In this document: positions 1 through 6,237 of the stretch, piece by piece | Numbering within the stretch: the stretch's first letter is position 1 | How the letters are laid out: each line of letters opens with the position of its first letter | Origin: an uncultured Ruminococcus sp. | GTDB lineage: Bacteria; Bacillota; Clostridia; Oscillospirales; CAG-272 | Assembly: GCA_902782785.1 (NCBI GenBank) | Contig: CACZOH010000186.1 | Location: forward strand, 1 to 6,975 | Reading direction: 5' to 3' | Length of the DNA stretch: 6,975 bases | Translations under genes and position numbers: made by a program | The notes under the pieces: generated by a model | Database searches by the model: none | What the model saw: only the letters and a program-made list of their open reading frames with translations | Told to the model about the DNA's origin: nothing

Positions 1-378
1 CATATCGGAAACGGCGAGCCTGAGCTTCTGCAGGACGAGCGCCTCGGACGCCACGCTGTCGCGGAAAGAGCGCAGGACTCTGTCCGTATTGTCCTTTGCG
101 GCGGAATATAAAAGATCGGCCTGCGCCTGAGCGTCGGACACTATTTTATCCGCCGCCTTTTTGGCAAGCTCTATCGTCTTTTTCAGCTCCTCCTCGCCCG
201 CCTGCGCCTCCTCGGATTTTTCAAGATAAGCCTTCATCTTGTATTCAAGCTCGGTGTTCTCGCGCAAAAGCTCCTCGTACTTGTCTGCGAGGTTGGATAT
301 ATACGCGTCGACCTCGTCCGTGTTGTAGCCGCGGATGGCGCGCGTGAAGTTCTTCTTTTTCAGATCGTTAGGGTTCAT
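1..378 (-). CDS. divIVA: DivIVA-family coiled-coil protein, C-terminus cut by window edge
   Basis: Translating the minus strand from the ATG at 378 gives 126 residues with no stop before the left edge, so the C-terminal part is missing. The start MNPNDLKKKNFTRAIRGYNT followed by DEVDAYI (residues 1-27) is the classic DivIVA N-terminal domain, and a long Glu/Lys/Ala-rich coiled coil follows from about residue 28. DivIVA proteins bind negatively curved membrane at poles and septa and recruit division or cell-wall factors. Aligned by eye with B. subtilis DivIVA, the membrane-inserting Phe17-Arg18 pair corresponds here to Ile15-Arg16, a conservative hydrophobic change. A GGTGA Shine-Dalgarno lies at 383-387, four bases before the ATG, and yggT ends 15 bases upstream. 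Its place at the end of a sepF/yggT cluster supports the call. The family is clear; whether it works in septum placement or polar growth cannot be told from this fragment. Confidence 0.93.
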   Translation of the reverse strand, partial: MNPNDLKKKNFTRAIRGYNTDEVDAYISNLADKYEELLRENTELEYKMKAYLEKSEEAQAGEEELKKTIELAKKAADKIVSDAQAQADLLYSAAKDNTDRVLRSFRDSVASEALVLQKLRLAVSDM

Positions 379-393
379 ATACTCACCGCGGAT

Positions 394-669
394 TTAATAA
401 GAGATAGGAAGAAAAGCCGTTATCGCCGCGACGGCAAAAGAGACCAAAGCCGGCGACAGATCGATCACCCCGCCGCCGAGACCGATCTTCTGAAGCAGTC
501 TGCGAGCGGGATACAAAAACGGCTCAGTTATTATATTAAGCGCTTTTACGGGCGCCGCGTCATCCCGGGACGAGATATATCCCCGGATAACGCGCACCCA
601 CACAGCCGCCGTCACCGCCCACAGTAAAATGAATACCGTGTCCGACAACAGGCTTAAGATCAACTCCAT
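394..669 (-). CDS. yggT: YggT/YlmG-family small integral membrane protein
   Basis: A 91-residue protein with two hydrophobic segments, about residues 5-25 and 68-88, joined by a basic cytoplasm-type loop. The loop and second helix carry the family signature: RVI near residue 28, then IITEPFLYPARRLLQ (about 46-60) and GGGVIDLSPALVSF (about 65-78). YggT/YlmG proteins have one or two such repeats; this is the one-repeat form usual in Firmicutes. The biochemical role is poorly defined. Homologues sit in division gene clusters, and plastid relatives are linked to nucleoid and division organisation. The gene starts nine bases after the sepF stop. Its Shine-Dalgarno-like GGAGAGGA (683-690) covers the last sepF codons and is rather far from the ATG (13 bases), so translation may depend partly on coupling to sepF. 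Confidence 0.93.
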   Translation of the reverse strand: MELILSLLSDTVFILLWAVTAAVWVRVIRGYISSRDDAAPVKALNIITEPFLYPARRLLQKIGLGGGVIDLSPALVSFAVAAITAFLPISY

Positions 670-678
670 TTAAGAGTT

Positions 679-1164
679 TCAGTCCTCTCCGTACAATCCT
701 TCTTCGTCGGAGCTCTCCTGTTCGGCTTTTTCCTCCGCAAGAGCCTCGCCCGATACGTTTATGTTGGCGGGAGTTATGATGTAAGTATTAACGGCGACCT
801 TGCTCAGTCTTCCGTCGATGGCGTACGCAACGCCGGATAAGAAGTCTATTATCCTTCTTGACGTTTCCTTGTTCGTCATCTCGAGATTGAGAACGACGGT
901 ACGGCGGTTGAGCAGATGATCCGCGATCTGCGGAACTGTCTCGTAACGCTCGGGCTTTATAACCTTCAGCTCAAGAGCGGCGCCGTCAAGCTTTACGCTC
1001 GTGTTTATTTTCGTCTGCTTCGGCTGAGCGGTCTGCTCCGCGGGCTTTGTCGCCTGGGGCTCTATGACCGTCTCATCCTCGTTTTCGTTCTCGTTCTCAT
1101 CATCCTCGTAATCATCTTCATCGTTGAAGTGCTTACCGAATTTCAGGCTGTCTAAAAATCCCAT
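679..1164 (-). CDS. sepF: SepF, cell division protein tethering FtsZ to the membrane
   Basis: A 161-residue protein with the three-part SepF layout. The N-terminus MGFLDSLKFGK is the short amphipathic membrane-binding helix. Residues about 14-55 form a flexible, strongly acidic linker (EDDYEDDENENENEDE) followed by a Gln/Pro/Lys-rich part. The globular SepF domain spans about residues 60-140, with VIKPERYETVPQIADHL, RRTVVLNLE and RRIIDFLSGVAYAIDG. SepF polymerises, binds the FtsZ C-terminal tail and bends or tethers the Z-ring at the membrane in Gram-positive bacteria. The Gly in FLSGVAYAI falls in the stretch of the family known to matter for self-association. The C-terminal tail (about 141-161) is again acidic. 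A strong Shine-Dalgarno AAGGAAGGGA lies at 1171-1180, six bases before the ATG. The gap to yggS upstream is 30 bases of A/T-rich DNA, and yggT follows after nine bases. Confidence 0.96.
   Translation of the reverse strand: MGFLDSLKFGKHFNDEDDYEDDENENENEDETVIEPQATKPAEQTAQPKQTKINTSVKLDGAALELKVIKPERYETVPQIADHLLNRRTVVLNLEMTNKETSRRIIDFLSGVAYAIDGRLSKVAVNTYIITPANINVSGEALAEEKAEQESSDEEGLYGED
1078..1098 (-). repeat. Short in-frame Glu-Asn codon repeat in the sepF linker
   Basis: On the coding strand this 21-base stretch reads as alternating GAG/GAA and AAC codons, encoding ENENENE. It is a 6-base unit repeated three times plus a half, inside the acidic linker of SepF. Such a repeat can change length by slippage in whole-codon pairs without breaking the frame. 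Nothing suggests a role beyond the disordered linker. Confidence 0.6.
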
Positions 1165-1194
1165 CTTTGTTCCCTTCCTTTTATTGTAAAATAT

Positions 1195-1863
1195 TTAATT
1201 TCTTTTTCCGAAAACCGCCGATCCGACGCGTATCATCGTGGAGCCGCATTCGACCGCCTCACGGTAACTGTCGGACATCCCCATGGATAATACCGGCTTA
1301 TATATATTATCCACCTTTTTTGTGCAATTGTCAATAAACAAACGGTAAGTTTTAGTAAAATATTTTAAATAATCCGACTTATTTTGACAGACCGGAGCCA
1401 TCGTCATCATCCCGATGGGGTTGACGTGGGCAAAGGAGCACATTTTTTCGTACGCCTCCGGGACCTCGTCCGGCAGAAAGCCGGATTTGTTCTCCTCACA
1501 GCCGATGTTCACCTCGCACAGAACGTTCATCACGATACCGCGCTTGCCCGCCTGTTTGTCTATCTCCTCGCAGAGAGAAATACTTCCGACGGAGTGTATA
1601 AGACTTACCTTGTCTATTATATACTTGACCTTGTTTTTCTGCAATGTGCCGATGAAATGTATTTCGCACGGCAGAGCTTTTATCCTGTCGTACTTTTCAA
1701 GCAGCTCCTGTACTCTGTTTTCGCCTATATACTTTACGCCGCACTCTTTAACGGCGTATTCTATCCTGTCGCAATCCACGGTCTTTGTGGCGAGCAGAAG
1801 CTCCGCTTTGCCCGCCTCCGACCGTATCCTTTCGATATTGGACTTTATTTCGGGGTAATCCAT
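1195..1863 (-). CDS. yggS: YggS/YlmE-family pyridoxal phosphate homeostasis protein
   Basis: This is a 222-residue, single-domain PLP-binding barrel protein of the YggS/PROSC/YlmE family. These proteins hold PLP and keep vitamin B6 and amino-acid pools balanced, without a known catalytic reaction. Family marks are visible: LLLATKTVD with the PLP-binding lysine at residue 27, YIGENRVQELLEKY, HFIGTLQKNKVKYI, SLIHSVGSI, and a C-terminal MGMSDSYREAVECGSTMIRV followed by GSAVFG that binds the phosphate. Two starts are possible: a TTG at 1881 inside the end of tldE, and the ATG at 1863. I chose the ATG because GGGAG (1873-1877) lies nine bases before it and the TTG has no Shine-Dalgarno. That leaves four bases between the tldE stop and this start. 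Placement just before sepF is typical of Firmicutes. The length is close to the usual size of about 220-235 residues. Confidence 0.94.
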   Translation of the reverse strand: MDYPEIKSNIERIRSEAGKAELLLATKTVDCDRIEYAVKECGVKYIGENRVQELLEKYDRIKALPCEIHFIGTLQKNKVKYIIDKVSLIHSVGSISLCEEIDKQAGKRGIVMNVLCEVNIGCEENKSGFLPDEVPEAYEKMCSFAHVNPIGMMTMAPVCQNKSDYLKYFTKTYRLFIDNCTKKVDNIYKPVLSMGMSDSYREAVECGSTMIRVGSAVFGKRN

Positions 1864-1867
1864 CAGA

Positions 1868-3223
1868 TCATTCTCCCGCAACGGACATCGGCGCGCTTAT
1901 CAGCACGGACGGGGACGATATCGCCTCGCCGTAGATGTTGTGATACATATCGCAGCCCGGTTCCTCTATGTTTTTGAGAAGCTCGTAGAAGTTGCCCGAT
2001 ACGGTCACGCCCGTAACGGCTCTGCCCTGCTTTCCGCCCTCGACGAGATAGCCCTTCGCCATAAGCGAGAAGTCGCCCGTTATCGCGTTGGCGCCGGCGT
2101 GGAGACCCGATACCTCGGTTATGATTATGCCGTCGCCCATTTTTTCACAAAGTCCGTCGAGCGTCTTTTCGCCGGGGGTCAGCGTAAAGTTCGATACGGA
2201 TATACCGACGGGCGAGGAGTAACCGCCCTTCGAGGCGTTGCCCGTGGACTGTACGCCCGCCTTGTGCGCGGTCTTCAGGTTGTAAAGCAGAGTTTTGAGA
2301 ACGCCGTTTTCGACTACGACCGTTCTTCTGCCCGCTACTCCCTCTGCGTCGAAGGCGTGCGAGCCGAAGCCGAAGTCAAGCGTGGCGTCGTCCGTCAGAG
2401 TGACGCAGTCCGACGCTATCTTCTCTCCCTCCTTGCCCGCGAGCATCGAAAGACCTCTCTGCGCCGCGTCGGACGAGAAAATGCCGGAGAACGTCTCTAT
2501 CATATCGCAGAACGCGCTGTTTCTGAATATGACGCGCATAGACGCGCTTTTTACGGATTTTGCGTTAAGAAAATCTATCGCTTCGACAACGCCCTTTCTG
2601 ACCGCCTTGTCCGCGTCGAGGCACGCTCTGTCAAAGCCGCCGCAGATACCGAAGCCGTCGTTCATCTTATCGCCTTCCTTCGCTATCGGGATGACGTAGG
2701 CGCCTATGAAGTTTGATTTGCCGCAAAGGTCGAGACCGTTTGAATTTTTGATTATAACGGTGCTCTTGCCCGACATAACGGTGCTCGATTCGACCTTTAT
2801 TATCCTTTCGTCAGCTTCTGTCGCTTTTTTCTCAAGAAGCTTTGCGAAGTTTATTTTCTCCTCCGCGGTTATGCCGTCAAGCTCCTCGCCGTACTGTTTG
2901 GGCGCGGGGTAGCTCTCCGAACCGGTGAATATAAACTGCTCGTCCGGGTTTTCTATGATCTCCGCGTTGTCGCAGGCGGCTTTTACAAGCTCGGGTATTC
3001 CCTCGCAGTCCGTAGCAGTAGTCGACGCGTAGCCCATTTTTCCGTTTTTCTTTATGCGGAAGGAAACGCCCGTGTAGTCGTTTACGCTGTACGTTTTTAT
3101 CTGTCCGTCAAGCACCTCTACTCTGAAGCTCTCGCCGTTTGTCGCGTAGACCTCATATTCGCCGCCGCAGTTTTCTTTTGCGTAATCCAAGATCTGATCG
3201 CAGAAGCTCTTCAATCCACTCAT
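1868..3223 (-). CDS. pmbA: TldE/PmbA, non-catalytic partner of the TldD/TldE metallopeptidase
   Basis: A 451-residue protein, the usual length for PmbA/TldE. Residues about 1-200 match the N-terminal substrate-gripping half (RVEVLDGQIKTYSVNDYTG near 34-52, GYASTTATD near 64-72). The C-terminal half carries TLDFGFGSHAFDAEGV (about 281-296), STGNASKGGYSSPVG (about 326-340), EVSGLHAGANAITGDFS (about 370-386) and a final SPSVLISAPMSVAGE. It lacks the HExxxH zinc motif, as expected for TldE; that motif is in the neighbouring TldD. In E. coli the TldD/TldE heterodimer threads unfolded peptides into an inner chamber, trims the microcin B17 leader and degrades the antitoxin CcdA. The TldD stop and this ATG overlap by one base (TAATG), with GGAGGTGA inside the end of tldD, so the two subunits are probably made in step by translational coupling. 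Confidence 0.95.
   Translation of the reverse strand: MSGLKSFCDQILDYAKENCGGEYEVYATNGESFRVEVLDGQIKTYSVNDYTGVSFRIKKNGKMGYASTTATDCEGIPELVKAACDNAEIIENPDEQFIFTGSESYPAPKQYGEELDGITAEEKINFAKLLEKKATEADERIIKVESSTVMSGKSTVIIKNSNGLDLCGKSNFIGAYVIPIAKEGDKMNDGFGICGGFDRACLDADKAVRKGVVEAIDFLNAKSVKSASMRVIFRNSAFCDMIETFSGIFSSDAAQRGLSMLAGKEGEKIASDCVTLTDDATLDFGFGSHAFDAEGVAGRRTVVVENGVLKTLLYNLKTAHKAGVQSTGNASKGGYSSPVGISVSNFTLTPGEKTLDGLCEKMGDGIIITEVSGLHAGANAITGDFSLMAKGYLVEGGKQGRAVTGVTVSGNFYELLKNIEEPGCDMYHNIYGEAISSPSVLISAPMSVAGE
1873..1877 (-). promoter_or_regulatory. Shine-Dalgarno deciding the yggS start
   Basis: GGGAG on the minus strand, within the last codons of tldE and nine bases before the ATG at 1863. The alternative in-frame TTG at 1881 lies upstream of this site and cannot use it, so the site favours the shorter 222-residue product. 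Confidence 0.6.
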
Positions 3224-4608
3224 TATATCTCACCTCCGACCGTAATTTCGGAAATCCTTATCATCGGCTGACCCACGTTTGTCTGAACCGAGCCGGAGAC
3301 GGAGCCGCACATGCCCTGGCCGAGAACGAGGTCGTCCGCGACCATATCGATGTTCAGAAGCACCTCGTAGCCCTTGCCGATAAGCGTCGCTCCGCGCACC
3401 GGCTCGCAAATTTTGCCGCTGCGTATCATATAGCCCTCCATTACGGCGAAGTTGAACTCGCCGGTCAGGGGGTTGACCGAGCCGCCGCCCATTTTTGCAG
3501 CGTAAAGACCGTTTTCCGTCGAGCTTATAATATCGTCGCGCTTGTCAGTTCCCGCGCATATAAAGGTGTTGGACATACGGGAGGTCGGCGCGTACGTGTA
3601 ATTCTGACGTCTGCCGCTTCCCGTCGATCTCATATTCATCCTGCGCGAGCCAAGCTTATCTATCATATAACCCGTCAGGATACCGTCTTTTATAAGCTGT
3701 ATGCGCTCCGTCTTCTCGCCCTCGTCCGACATGGCGCGGGAGCCCCATTCGCTGACCATGGTCGCGTCGTCAACGGCGGAGACCTTTTCGTTCGCAATCT
3801 TCTGTCCGAGCTTGCCGCAGAACACGGAGTTGCCCAGGCCCACGGACGTCGCTTCGAGCGCGTGTCCGCACGCCTCGTGGAACACCACGCCGCCGAAAGC
3901 GTTGTCCATTACGACGGGCATTTTGCCCGCGGGGCATTTGCCGGCGTGGAGCATCGTGACGGCTATCCTCGCCGCCTCGCGTCCCTGCGCCTTCAGATCG
4001 AGCCCCTGTATGAATTCAAAGCCGGCGCTGTTGCCGGGGCCGACGAAGCCGCTTTGATTTTCTTTTCCGTCTGACGCTACGGCGTAAACGCCGAGCCTTA
4101 TATAAGGTCTCTCGTCGCGTCCTATCACGCCCTCGCTGTTGGCGACGTAAACGCGCTTTACGCTTGACGAAAGACTGCCGCTTACCTGCACTATATCCGC
4201 GCTGTACTCTCTCGCGGCGAAATACGCCTGTTTGAGCGCATCCGTTTTCGTCTTTTTATCGACCGAGAACGAAGGTATTTCCGCTTTGCAAAGCGGCTCG
4301 AACGTGACGTTTTTCAGGACCAGGTCAACGTTCGACCTTTTCGCGGTCTCCGCCGCCGCGGCGGCTTTGTCCGCAAGCTCGAGCAGGGATCTTTCGTCCG
4401 TGCCGTTGCCGTAGGCGTAGACCGAGTTCGTACCGCAGAAAATACGCACTCCCGCGCCCTTGTCTCTCGACGTGTTCGCGCTTTCAACACAGTCCGCGAT
4501 CATGCTTATGCTGTCCTGAGTGTTGTCCTCAACGTACAGTTCCGCGTAATCCGCGCCGGTGCTCATAGCCCGCGCGAGCACCGCCTCAGATACTCTTTTT
4601 TCGACCAT
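3223..4608 (-). CDS. tldD: TldD, zinc-binding catalytic subunit of the TldD/TldE peptidase
   Basis: A 461-residue protein of normal TldD length. The zinc motif HEACGH is at residues 244-249 in VVFHEACGHALEA, giving two His ligands and the catalytic Glu of the HExxxH family. Cys434 in GQGMCGSVSGSVQTNVGQP aligns by eye with the C-terminal Cys that is the third zinc ligand in E. coli TldD. Other family marks are MSDEGEKT (about 293-300), SGRRQNYTYAPTSRMSNTFI (about 331-350), GGGSVNPLTGEFNF (about 374-387) and the terminal ISEITVGGEI. It is predicted to be an active cytosolic metallopeptidase acting with TldE on unfolded or modified peptides. AAGGAG at 4615-4620 is six bases before the ATG. A 48-base gap separates it from the double-glycine peptide gene upstream, an obvious candidate substrate, though TldD/TldE also occurs widely without a nearby peptide gene. 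Confidence 0.96.
   Translation of the reverse strand: MVEKRVSEAVLARAMSTGADYAELYVEDNTQDSISMIADCVESANTSRDKGAGVRIFCGTNSVYAYGNGTDERSLLELADKAAAAAETAKRSNVDLVLKNVTFEPLCKAEIPSFSVDKKTKTDALKQAYFAAREYSADIVQVSGSLSSSVKRVYVANSEGVIGRDERPYIRLGVYAVASDGKENQSGFVGPGNSAGFEFIQGLDLKAQGREAARIAVTMLHAGKCPAGKMPVVMDNAFGGVVFHEACGHALEATSVGLGNSVFCGKLGQKIANEKVSAVDDATMVSEWGSRAMSDEGEKTERIQLIKDGILTGYMIDKLGSRRMNMRSTGSGRRQNYTYAPTSRMSNTFICAGTDKRDDIISSTENGLYAAKMGGGSVNPLTGEFNFAVMEGYMIRSGKICEPVRGATLIGKGYEVLLNIDMVADDLVLGQGMCGSVSGSVQTNVGQPMIRISEITVGGEI
3230..3237 (-). promoter_or_regulatory. Strong Shine-Dalgarno for tldE inside the tldD 3' end
   Basis: GGAGGTGA, near-perfect complementarity to the 16S rRNA tail, six bases before the tldE ATG. 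It encodes the GGE of the TldD C-terminal VGGEI. Together with the TAATG stop/start overlap it fits coupled, roughly equal synthesis of the two subunits. Confidence 0.8.
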
Positions 4609-4631
4609 ATGATTCTCCTTTATATTAAGTT

Positions 4632-4653
4632 CTGTTTAAATATTTACTGTTTA
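4632..4653. repeat. Small direct repeat and A/T palindrome in the gap before tldD
   Basis: The 48-base gap between the peptide gene and tldD (4609-4656) is the longest in the window and clearly A/T-rich against its surroundings. On the plus strand CTGTTTA occurs at 4632-4638 and again at 4647-4653. The 10-base palindrome TAAATATTTA (4637-4646) lies between them, sharing two bases with the left copy. It could be an operator or just an A/T-rich spacer. No G/C-rich stem with a T run is present, so it is not an intrinsic terminator. Confidence 0.3.
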
Positions 4654-4656
4654 CCG

Positions 4657-4923
4657 TCAGCGCTCGGAGTATTCCGGGGCGGTATCAGGATCGCATTTCG
4701 GGCATAATTCCGGCGTGTTCTCTGCCCCGTGATTAATCAACCCCCAGTGCCAGTTATACTTGAATTGGAATTTTTCACCGCATTGTTTGCATTCGGCCCA
4801 CGCCCATGCATAGACGTTGTGTGTGCTCGGCGCGTCCGGAGTTCTTACGCCGCCCGTCACCTGCTCCAGCTCGCTGTCCTTAATTTCGGACGGCGGATTT
4901 ACCGTCTTTTCATTTTCGCTCAT
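4657..4923 (-). CDS. Double-glycine leader peptide with a two-CxxC, Trp-rich core (putative secreted peptide)
   Basis: An 88-residue product I cannot assign to a named family. Residues 1-25 look like a double-glycine leader: acidic and polar, ending DSELEQVTGG, with Ile at -12, Glu at -8, Leu at -7, Val at -4 and Gly-Gly at -2/-1. Those are the positions recognised by C39-type peptidase exporters in class II bacteriocin and related RiPP precursors. The remaining 63 residues hold two CxxC knuckles, CKQC (45-48) and CPKC (74-77), three His and two Trp-rich hairpin-like runs, NVYAWAWAEC and YNWHWGLINH. This suggests a small zinc-ribbon or disulfide-stapled domain. AAGGGAG (4931-4937) is seven bases before the ATG, and the HlyD-like gene ends 18 bases upstream. 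The gene is real by ribosome site and packing. Secretion, cleavage and any antimicrobial role are inferences; no exporter or immunity gene is visible. Confidence 0.82.
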   Translation of the reverse strand: MSENEKTVNPPSEIKDSELEQVTGGVRTPDAPSTHNVYAWAWAECKQCGEKFQFKYNWHWGLINHGAENTPELCPKCDPDTAPEYSER

Positions 4924-4930
4924 TGCTTTT

Positions 4931-4937
4931 CTCCCTT
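4931..4937 (-). promoter_or_regulatory. Shine-Dalgarno of the double-glycine peptide gene
   Basis: AAGGGAG with seven bases to the ATG at 4923, in the 18-base gap after the HlyD-like gene. It is a good site at good spacing and supports translation of the small gene. Confidence 0.7.
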
Positions 4938-4941
4938 TTCT

Positions 4942-6237
4942 TTATCCGAAAATTCTGATCTCGTATTCAGTCGTCTCGCCGTCATCCGTGTTCGCCTGTT
5001 CCTTAAGCCCCTTGCCGGAGATTATAAGGTTGTCGTACTGGTGGAGCATTTCGACGTATCCTTCTTCGTCGGGCGCGTACTCGCGCACTATGCAGTATCC
5101 GTCGCCCTCCGTCAGAATGTCTATTTTTCTGAACGTGACCTTATTGTTTTTTAAGATATACACGCCCGTATTGTTGTCGTCGTCCGTGCGCACGGCGCTT
5201 ATCGGGACGCGCAGACCCGTCGTCTTCTCCATCGTAACGGAAACGGTCTGCTTTCTCGCGCTGCCTATCTCAGCCGACTGTATGTCGGTGCTGAAAACGA
5301 GCATCGCGCCCTCTCCGCCGTTTTCCGCGACTATCCTCTCAAGTCTGAATTCCGTTTCGCTTCCGGACGCCATCGGAAAGCCTATCGTATAGGATTCGCC
5401 CTCGGACAGCTTGTATGCCGTGTCTCTGTCCGTTTCCGCGCATATATACCACGTCGGCAGATGCGCCACCTTGCCGACGGCGTAGCCTTTGTCAGTCACG
5501 GACAGCTCGTCCGCCTCGCTCCGCAAAAGTCCGGATAATTCTTTATAATCGTATTTCAGCGCCTTATCCGAGGTAAAAATGTTCTCGTATCCGTCAACAA
5601 AGCCGGAGAAATAACCGGATACGTCCGTCGTCACGTCGTAACCGACGCTTGAACCGGACGCCAGCATCCTGTCGCGCATCGCTCTGAGATCGGCAATTTC
5701 AGTGTTGAAATTGAGACGCGCGTTGACTATTATCTCACGTCTGTTCAATAGGATCAGAAGCTCGTCGGTCTTTTCCGACAAAGTGCTGAAATCGCCCTCC
5801 TCGGATTTGAGCCGCACGGTGTAATAAAGCTTGTTTATTTTCGCGTCCGTGTTCTTGGTCGTGTTGTCGCTTATCTTGTTGCTCTCCGTCAGGATCCCGA
5901 GCCGCTTCTCTATTCGCGACAGGGTGTAATCCTCCGTGCGCAGCGTCTCGTAAACGCGAGCCACGACCGCGTTTTTGCCGACGCGTTCTCCGTTTGAATA
6001 AAGCCGCACAACGCCGCCGCTTCTGTCGCCGTATATCACCTGCTCGTCTCTGAATATCACCGCCGTGAGCGTGAGGTTTTCGGACTGCTCCGCGTACTGC
6101 ACGGGCTCAACTCTCATATCCTCTTTGAAATACGACACTATGTGATATACGATATACACGATGGCGGCGATCGCAAGGAGCGACGAAAGAACGTATATTA
6201 TTCCCTTTTTAAGTACTTCCTTATCCGTGTCTTTCAA
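4942..6237 (-). CDS. HlyD-like membrane-fusion/adaptor protein with one N-terminal transmembrane anchor
   Basis: A 431-residue protein. Basic residues at 1-12 precede one hydrophobic helix at about 13-34 (IIYVLSSLLAIAAIVYIVYH), giving a cytoplasm-in, outside-C topology. Residues about 70-95 (DRSGGVVRLYSNGERVGKNA then VVARVY) look like the first half of a lipoyl/barrel-sandwich domain. A charged helical hairpin spans about 100-195, and the second lipoyl half follows with VTTDVSGYFSGFVDGYENIF (about 202-221). Beta-rich adaptor-like segments fill the rest, including GLRVPISAVRTDDDN and the NLIISGKGLKEG-like end. HlyD-type proteins normally bridge an inner-membrane exporter to the outside. In clostridial genomes I recall similar proteins lying beside sepF, so a cell-envelope role is also possible. 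Its start overlaps the miaA end by 17 bases. The only usual start codon before the membrane helix is TTG at 6237, with AAAGGAG touching it directly, so the exact start is uncertain. Confidence 0.82.
   Translation of the reverse strand: MKDTDKEVLKKGIIYVLSSLLAIAAIVYIVYHIVSYFKEDMRVEPVQYAEQSENLTLTAVIFRDEQVIYGDRSGGVVRLYSNGERVGKNAVVARVYETLRTEDYTLSRIEKRLGILTESNKISDNTTKNTDAKINKLYYTVRLKSEEGDFSTLSEKTDELLILLNRREIIVNARLNFNTEIADLRAMRDRMLASGSSVGYDVTTDVSGYFSGFVDGYENIFTSDKALKYDYKELSGLLRSEADELSVTDKGYAVGKVAHLPTWYICAETDRDTAYKLSEGESYTIGFPMASGSETEFRLERIVAENGGEGAMLVFSTDIQSAEIGSARKQTVSVTMEKTTGLRVPISAVRTDDDNNTGVYILKNNKVTFRKIDILTEGDGYCIVREYAPDEEGYVEMLHQYDNLIISGKGLKEQANTDDGETTEYEIRIFG

Noticed and set aside
916..1155. 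Plus-strand open frame with a very hydrophobic stretch resembling a membrane protein
   Set aside because: It is the antisense of the acidic sepF linker: GAG/GAC/GAA codons read backwards give Leu, Val, Ile and Phe. The sepF frame has clear family motifs.
1165..1220. Possible promoter before sepF (TACAAT-like -10)
   Set aside because: The best -35 at suitable spacing matches poorly, and transcription would begin within or right beside the Shine-Dalgarno. Operon read-through from yggS is simpler.
1864..1881. TTG start giving yggS six extra residues
   Set aside because: No Shine-Dalgarno precedes the TTG, while GGGAG is well placed for the ATG at 1863.
1384..2716. Several plus-strand open frames opposite yggS and tldE
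   Set aside because: No family motifs and fully contained within well-supported minus-strand genes.
3139..4074. Long plus-strand open frame of 311 codons
   Set aside because: It lies opposite tldE and tldD, both confirmed by motifs. Its translation is rich in Arg, His and Ala with no recognisable domain, as expected for antisense of GC-rich codons.
4609..4656. Possible terminator or promoter between the peptide gene and tldD
   Set aside because: No G/C-rich hairpin with a T run exists. A TAATAT-like -10 would put the start inside the ribosome site and has no -35 partner. It is kept only as a repeat-bearing spacer.
4817..5392. Plus-strand open frame spanning the peptide gene and the end of the HlyD-like gene
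   Set aside because: Low-complexity Ser/Leu-rich translation opposite two supported genes; no ribosome site or domain seen.
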